A stretch of 64,000 nucleotides of DNA, taken from assembly GCF_000282315.2 (NCBI RefSeq), contig NZ_AKJN02000007.1, positions 248,001 to 312,000 of the forward strand. The letters are read 5' to 3'. This stretch comes from Pseudomonas sp. GM41(2012). Its GTDB lineage: Bacteria > Pseudomonadota > Gammaproteobacteria > Pseudomonadales > Pseudomonadaceae. Each line of letters begins with the position of its first letter. Position 1 is the stretch's first letter. Positions 59,640 through 64,000 of the stretch are shown here, piece by piece. Both the position numbers and the translations under genes were made by a program. Below the pieces are notes generated by a model that saw only the letters and a list, made by a program, of their open reading frames with translations, was not told where the DNA came from and made no database searches.

Positions 59640-61133
59640 ATGACCACCCTGACTCGTGCCGATTGGGAACAACGGGCTCGCGATCTGAAGATCGAAGGCC
59701 GCGCCTACATCAATGGTGAATACACCGATGCTGTCTCCGCCGAGACCTTCGAGTGCATCAGCCCGGTCGATGGCCGTCTGCTGGGCAAGATTGCCAGCTG
59801 TGACGCCGCCGACGCCCAGCGCGCTGTTGAAAACGCCCGCGCCACTTTCAATTCCGGCGTCTGGTCGCGCCTGGCGCCGACCAAACGTAAAGCCACCATG
59901 ATCCGTTTCGCCGGCCTGCTGAAACAGCACGCCGAAGAGCTGGCCCTGCTTGAAACCCTGGACATGGGCAAGCCGATCAGCGATTCCCTGTACATCGACG
60001 TTCCAGGCGCGGCGCAAGCCCTGAGCTGGAGCGGTGAAGCCATCGACAAGATCTACGACGAAGTGGCCGCGACTCCCCATGACCAGCTGGGTCTGGTGAC
60101 CCGCGAACCCGTCGGCGTAGTCGGCGCCATCGTGCCGTGGAATTTCCCGCTGATGATGGCTTGCTGGAAGCTCGGCCCGGCGCTGTCCACCGGTAACTCG
60201 GTGATCCTCAAGCCATCCGAAAAATCACCGCTGACCGCCATCCGCATCGCTGCGCTGGCCGTCGAAGCCGGTATTCCGAAAGGCGTGCTGAACGTCCTGC
60301 CAGGCTACGGTCACACCGTCGGCAAGGCCCTGGCCCTGCACAATGATGTGGACACCCTGGTGTTCACCGGTTCGACCAAAATCGCCAAGCAACTGCTGAT
60401 CTACTCCGGCGAATCGAACATGAAACGCGTCTGGCTCGAAGCTGGCGGCAAGAGCCCGAACATCGTGTTCGCCGATGCGCCGGATCTGCAAGCTGCCGCT
60501 GAATCGGCTGCCGGTGCCATCGCCTTCAACCAGGGCGAAGTCTGCACCGCCGGCTCGCGCCTGCTGGTGGAGCGTTCGATCAAGGATAAATTCCTGCCGC
60601 TGGTGATCGAGGCGCTCAAGACCTGGAAACCGGGCAACCCGCTGGACCCGGCAACCAATGTCGGCGCGCTGGTGGATACCCAGCAGATGAACACCGTGCT
60701 GTCCTACATCGAATCCGGCCACACCGACGGTGCCAAACTGGTGGCGGGCGGCAAGCGCATTCTTCAGGAAACCGGTGGCACTTACGTTGAACCGACGATT
60801 TTCGACGGCGTCAGCAATGCGATGAAAATCGCTCAGGAAGAAATCTTCGGCCCAGTGCTGTCGGTGATCACGTTCGATACCGCCGAAGAAGCCATTGCGA
60901 TTGCCAACGACACCCCTTACGGCTTGGCCGCAGCGGTGTGGACCAAGGATATTTCCAAGGCCCATCTGACTGCCAAGGCACTGCGCGCTGGTAGCGTGTG
61001 GGTCAACCAGTATGACGGCGGCGACATGACGGCCCCGTTCGGTGGCTTCAAGCAGTCCGGCAACGGTCGCGACAAGTCGCTGCATGCGTTCGACAAGTAC
61101 ACCGAACTGAAGGCGACCTGGATCAAGTTGTAA
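59640..61133 (+). CDS. kauB: KauB-type aldehyde dehydrogenase
   Basis: A 497-residue NAD(P)-dependent aldehyde dehydrogenase. PWNFPLMMACWKLGPALSTG, FTGSTKIAKQL, the general-base Glu in LEAGGKSPNIVFADAPD and the nucleophile Cys in FNQGEVCTAGSRLLVE are intact. Length and N-terminus MTTLTRADWEQRARDLKIEG match KauB of P. aeruginosa, which oxidises 4-guanidinobutyraldehyde and gamma-aminobutyraldehyde-type substrates from arginine, putrescine and spermidine breakdown. The close homologue PuuC is the alternative name. AGGAGG upstream of the ATG. The aminotransferase gene that I recall preceding kauB in P. aeruginosa is absent here. The 237-bp gap upstream shows no further gene. Confidence 0.93.
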   Translation: MTTLTRADWEQRARDLKIEGRAYINGEYTDAVSAETFECISPVDGRLLGKIASCDAADAQRAVENARATFNSGVWSRLAPTKRKATMIRFAGLLKQHAEELALLETLDMGKPISDSLYIDVPGAAQALSWSGEAIDKIYDEVAATPHDQLGLVTREPVGVVGAIVPWNFPLMMACWKLGPALSTGNSVILKPSEKSPLTAIRIAALAVEAGIPKGVLNVLPGYGHTVGKALALHNDVDTLVFTGSTKIAKQLLIYSGESNMKRVWLEAGGKSPNIVFADAPDLQAAAESAAGAIAFNQGEVCTAGSRLLVERSIKDKFLPLVIEALKTWKPGNPLDPATNVGALVDTQQMNTVLSYIESGHTDGAKLVAGGKRILQETGGTYVEPTIFDGVSNAMKIAQEEIFGPVLSVITFDTAEEAIAIANDTPYGLAAAVWTKDISKAHLTAKALRAGSVWVNQYDGGDMTAPFGGFKQSGNGRDKSLHAFDKYTELKATWIKL

Positions 61134-61144
61134 GTCGTTAAAGG

Positions 61145-61167
61145 AGGCCTGTCGCAGTAACAGGCCT
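61145..61167 (+). terminator. Terminator-like hairpin after kauB
   Basis: AGGCCTG/CAGGCCT 7-bp stem with a 9-nt loop and a short TTCT tail, 12 nt after the stop. Confidence 0.55.
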
Positions 61168-61187
61168 TCTAAACGACGCAGATCCTA

Positions 61188-61277
61188 TGTGGGAGCGAGC
61201 CTGCTCGCGATTGCGGTGTGACAGTCGACGGAAATGTTGAATGTTGTACCGTCATCGCGAGCAGGCTCGCTCCCACA
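61188..61277. repeat. REP doublet between kauB and the MFS gene
   Basis: TGTGGGAGCGAGCCTGCTCG with a 24-bp inverted partner ending CTCGCTCCCACA around a 42-bp spacer. It sits between two co-directional genes and ends 43 nt before the MFS ATG. Confidence 0.88.
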
Positions 61278-61319
61278 GTGTTTTGTGCTGTACAAAAAAT
61301 ATCCACAGGAGCGTGGGAA

Positions 61320-62462
61320 ATGCGTTGGGCGACTTATTTCGCCGTATTGGCGTCCGTCTTGAGTGTTGGCCTGGCCTTGGGCGTCAGCATGCCGTTGGTG
61401 TCGTTTCGCCTGGAAAGCTGGGGTTACGGCTCGTTCGCTATCGGCGTGATGGCAGCGATGCCCGCCATTGGCGTATTGCTGGGGGCAAAGATCTCCAGCC
61501 ATCTGGCCGCGCGTCTGGGCACGGCCAATCTGATGCGTTTGTGCCTATGGGCCGGGGCGTTGTCCATCGGTTTGCTGGCGCTGTTGCCGAGCTATCCGAT
61601 TTGGCTGGTATTGCGGTTGATGATCGGGGTGATCCTGACCCTCGTCTTCATCCTCGGCGAAAGCTGGATCAACCAGCTTGTGGTTGAAGAGTGGCGCGGG
61701 CGCTTGGTGGCGTTGTATGGCAGCAGCTACGCGCTGAGTCAGCTGGCCGGGCCGTTGCTGCTTGGCGTACTGGGCACTGAGCACGATTACGGATTCTGGG
61801 TCGGCGTCGGTTTGCTGATGGCGGCACCGCTCCTGCTGCTGGGCCGCAGCGGTGCGCCCTCCAGCGAAGCCAGCAGCGTGACCTTCGGCGACTTGCTGGG
61901 TTTCTGCCGTGGCCTGCCGGCGATTGCCTGGGCAGTGTCGCTGTTCGCAGCGTTCGAAGCGATGATCCTGACCTTGTTGCCGGTGTATTGCCTGCGTCAG
62001 GGCTTTACGACGGAAATTGCGCTGGCGATGGTCAGCACGGTGGTGGTGGGTGATGCCTTGCTGCAGTTGCCGATTGGCGCACTGGCCGATCGCTTGTCGC
62101 GACGTACGTTGTTCACCGGGTGTGCGGTGGTCCTGCTGATATCGAGCCTGGCCATCCCGTTGTTGATCGACACGTTGCTGATCTGGCCGTTGTGGGTGTT
62201 GTTCGGTGCCAGTGCCGGCGGCTTGTTCACCTTGTCACTGATCCTGATCGGCGAGCGCTATCGCGACGATGCACTGGTGCGCGCCAATGCGCATATCGCG
62301 CAGCTGTGGGGGATCGGTTGCCTGGTCGGACCGCTGGCGGCCGGCGCCGGCAGTCAGTGGATCAGCGGGCATGCGTTGCCGCTGCTGATGGCGGCGGGTG
62401 CGTTGGGGTTGGTGATTCTGCTGTCACGGCAAGGCGCGTTTGGTGCCGTGCAACCCGCATAG
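61320..62462 (+). CDS. Major facilitator superfamily transporter
   Basis: A 380-residue MFS permease with about 12 membrane helices, in the YcaD/quinolone-resistance-like group. FAVLASVLSVGLALGVSMPL, YGSFAIGVMAAMPAIGVLLG, RLMIGVILTLVFILGESWIN, LYGSSYALSQLAGPLLLG, PIGALADRLSRR (loop motif). Substrate not predictable. The start ATG follows AGGAG by 8 nt; a longer frame begins inside the REP element. The same gene type follows kauB in P. aeruginosa. Confidence 0.9.
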   Translation: MRWATYFAVLASVLSVGLALGVSMPLVSFRLESWGYGSFAIGVMAAMPAIGVLLGAKISSHLAARLGTANLMRLCLWAGALSIGLLALLPSYPIWLVLRLMIGVILTLVFILGESWINQLVVEEWRGRLVALYGSSYALSQLAGPLLLGVLGTEHDYGFWVGVGLLMAAPLLLLGRSGAPSSEASSVTFGDLLGFCRGLPAIAWAVSLFAAFEAMILTLLPVYCLRQGFTTEIALAMVSTVVVGDALLQLPIGALADRLSRRTLFTGCAVVLLISSLAIPLLIDTLLIWPLWVLFGASAGGLFTLSLILIGERYRDDALVRANAHIAQLWGIGCLVGPLAAGAGSQWISGHALPLLMAAGALGLVILLSRQGAFGAVQPA

Positions 62463-62547
62463 ATCGCCCAGATCGCAGCCTTCGGCAGCTCCTACATTTG
62501 AAATACGGTTTCCTGTAGGAGCTGCCGAAGGCTGCGATCTGGGCGAT
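62463..62547. repeat. Perfect 34-bp inverted REP between convergent genes
   Basis: Arms ATCGCCCAGATCGCAGCCTT... and exact complement, 17-nt loop. The left arm abuts the MFS stop codon and the right arm ends 5 nt before the stop of the PLD gene, so it occupies nearly the whole intergenic space and must appear in both transcripts' ends. Confidence 0.92.
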
Positions 62548-62552
62548 TGAGG

Positions 62553-64000
62553 CTACAACATCCGCTCCAGGCCGACCACGCTGCTGAGCCATGAATTGAA
62601 ATGCTGCCACCAACTTCCCGGTTCTTTGGTCAGTGTGTGCTGTTTGCCGTCATCTTCAGTGACCCAGACGATCTGGCCCTTTTCCAGCCGGACGTGATAG
62701 CTGAGGGGCGGCGCCATACCCTCCAGTGCCAGTTCGCGCACCCGTCCGGCGAGCTTCGGGTTGTCCACCAGTACCCCGACTTCGGTGTTCCACAGTACCG
62801 AGCGCGGGTCGAAATTGAACGAGCCGATGAAGGCTTTTTGTCGGTCGAAAACCATCGCCTTGCTGTGCAGGCTGGATTCGGAACCACGGGAGGTGCGGCT
62901 CCCGCTGTGGAACAGGCTCGGTCCGCTGCCGCTGCGACCGTTGTCGCCGGGCTGGCGGCGTAATTCGAACAATTGCACACCGTGCTCCAGCAAGGCTTTG
63001 CGATAAGGCGCGTAACCACCATGCGTGGCCGGTACATCGGTGGCTTCCAGTGAATTGGTCAGCAAACTCACCGACACGCCCGCATCAGCGCGACCGGTCA
63101 GGTACACCAGGCCCGGTTGGGCGGGGACGATGTAGGGCGAGACCATGATCAGCTCCTTGCTGACCCCATTGAGTTCGGGCGCCAGCTGGGTGGTCAGTAG
63201 CAGGTGCGGGGCCGGTTCGCCGTCGGCCAGCACCTTGCTCGGTGCGTCCCACAGCGCCTGGTTCCAGGCCCAGATCAACTCTCGGCGCCAGACATCCAGG
63301 CGCGGGTGAGTGGTATAGGCCATTAACTGCTGATAAAGCGCGTGGTTCTGTTTGCGCGTTTCCTCCAGGGATTCGTCCAGTCGGGTCCGGGTATTTCTCA
63401 GATCCTTGGCTGTCGGCCTGGTCGAGAGAAACTGCTCGATCGGCTTGCTCAGGGCGCTGTTCCAGTACTGGTCGAAGCTATGCCCCAGCTGCTCTGCAAC
63501 CGGGCCGACACTGAGCATGTCGATGTCGGTGAAATTGAGGTTGGGCTCGGCATCGAAATACTCGTCCCCCAGGTTGCGCCCGCCCACGATCGCCGCGCTG
63601 TTGTCTGCGACCCACAGTTTGTTGTGCATGCGTCGGTGTTGCTGCGACAGGTTGAAGAGTCGGCCCATGGTTCGCGTAACGACGGTGCTGCGGCCCAAGT
63701 GCAGCGGGTTGAACACCCGGATCTGAATCTTTGGATGTGCGGCAAGGGTCGCGATGATTCGATCCTGGCCATCGCTGGTGGTGTCGTCGAGCAAAATCCG
63801 CACCCGCACGCCGCGGTCGGCGGCGTTGAGCAGTTCGCTCACCAGTATTCGTGTGCTGATGCCGTCGTGGACAATGTAGTACTGCAGATCGAGGCTGCTT
63901 TGGGCTTTGCGAATCAGCTCGGCGCGGGCGGTGAAGGCCTCTGAGCTATCGGAGAGCAAGCGAAAGCCCGATTGGCCCCCATGGGGGGCGGCCTGTGCCT
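62553..64000 (-). CDS. Phospholipase D-like protein, N-terminus beyond the right edge
   Basis: At least 482 residues with two HKD motifs: MHNKLWVADNSAAIVGGRN and LHSKAMVFDRQKAFIGSFNF, the paired catalytic centres of the PLD/cardiolipin-synthase superfamily. The reading frame stays open to the edge with sensible sequence (GGQSGFRLLSDSSEAFTARA, SSLDLQYYIVHDG), so the TTG-initiated start inside the window is not real. The C-terminal region contains a YitT-like WVTEDDGKQHTLTKEPGSWW. Probably a YmdC/ClsC-like enzyme with a signal peptide outside the window; substrate unknown. Nothing suggests T6SS delivery. Confidence 0.9.
   Translation of the reverse strand, partial: AQAAPHGGQSGFRLLSDSSEAFTARAELIRKAQSSLDLQYYIVHDGISTRILVSELLNAADRGVRVRILLDDTTSDGQDRIIATLAAHPKIQIRVFNPLHLGRSTVVTRTMGRLFNLSQQHRRMHNKLWVADNSAAIVGGRNLGDEYFDAEPNLNFTDIDMLSVGPVAEQLGHSFDQYWNSALSKPIEQFLSTRPTAKDLRNTRTRLDESLEETRKQNHALYQQLMAYTTHPRLDVWRRELIWAWNQALWDAPSKVLADGEPAPHLLLTTQLAPELNGVSKELIMVSPYIVPAQPGLVYLTGRADAGVSVSLLTNSLEATDVPATHGGYAPYRKALLEHGVQLFELRRQPGDNGRSGSGPSLFHSGSRTSRGSESSLHSKAMVFDRQKAFIGSFNFDPRSVLWNTEVGVLVDNPKLAGRVRELALEGMAPPLSYHVRLEKGQIVWVTEDDGKQHTLTKEPGSWWQHFNSWLSSVVGLERML

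Overview
The window is typical high-GC Pseudomonas chromosome, most likely from the P. fluorescens group. Three things point there: the products, the many Pseudomonas-type REP/REPIN repeats between genes, and a right-hand gene order (oxyR-recG-HDOD, ridA-spoT-rpoZ-gmk, yicC/rph, crc/pyrE, coaBC-dut-algC-argB, radC, rpmB-rpmG, kauB) that I recall as conserved with the P. aeruginosa PA53xx region. The species assignment is an inference and no search was run.

Bases 1-21900 hold most of a type VI secretion system (T6SS). The window opens inside tssC. It continues with tssE, a PAAR tip protein, a small membrane protein, tssF, tssG, tssH (clpV), a sigma-54 activator, a small lipoprotein, an FHA protein, tssJ, tssK, tssL, tssM, a PP2C phosphatase, a Ser/Thr kinase, vgrG and a DUF4123 effector chaperone. 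Apart from the PAAR/membrane-protein insertion this is the order of the P. aeruginosa H2-T6SS. Bases 21900-25800 are AT-richer accessory DNA. They encode two tandem DUF3304 lipoproteins (putative immunity proteins) followed by a DUF2235 alpha/beta-hydrolase of the Tle1 phospholipase-effector type. The first DUF3304 gene ends in what looks like the broken start of a second, lost effector. The logic is assembly of needle, sheath and baseplate, phosphorylation control by kinase/phosphatase/FHA, loading of the lipase on VgrG through the DUF4123 protein, and self-protection by the periplasmic lipoproteins.

Bases 25900-30170 are a second accessory patch: two LprI-domain secreted proteins around an XAC2610-like secreted protein, a DUF6124 gene with a structured upstream region, an SCP2-like protein and REP elements.

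Bases 30173-47400 are core genome: HDOD regulator, recG, oxyR, tonB-exbD-exbB, a nucleoside-sugar-epimerase-like protein, two tandem paralogous lipoproteins, ridA, spoT, rpoZ, gmk, yicC, rph, a DUF4870 protein, crc and pyrE. Between pyrE and argB (47400-50850) lies an insertion-like patch with an AbiEi/AbiEii-type toxin-antitoxin pair preceded by two matching palindromes, and an unexplained three-gene unit (zinc-ribbon peptide, 190-aa protein, membrane protein).

Bases 50851-64000 return to core genes: argB, algC, dut, coaBC, radC, a dipeptide-type binding protein, rpmB-rpmG, an I78-type protease inhibitor, a cupin, kauB, an MFS transporter and a phospholipase D-like protein cut by the right edge. 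The rpmB transcript appears to have a folded leader that buries its own ribosome-binding site. Together with the duplicated immunity gene and the 47.4-50.8 kb insertion, this is what I would look at first.
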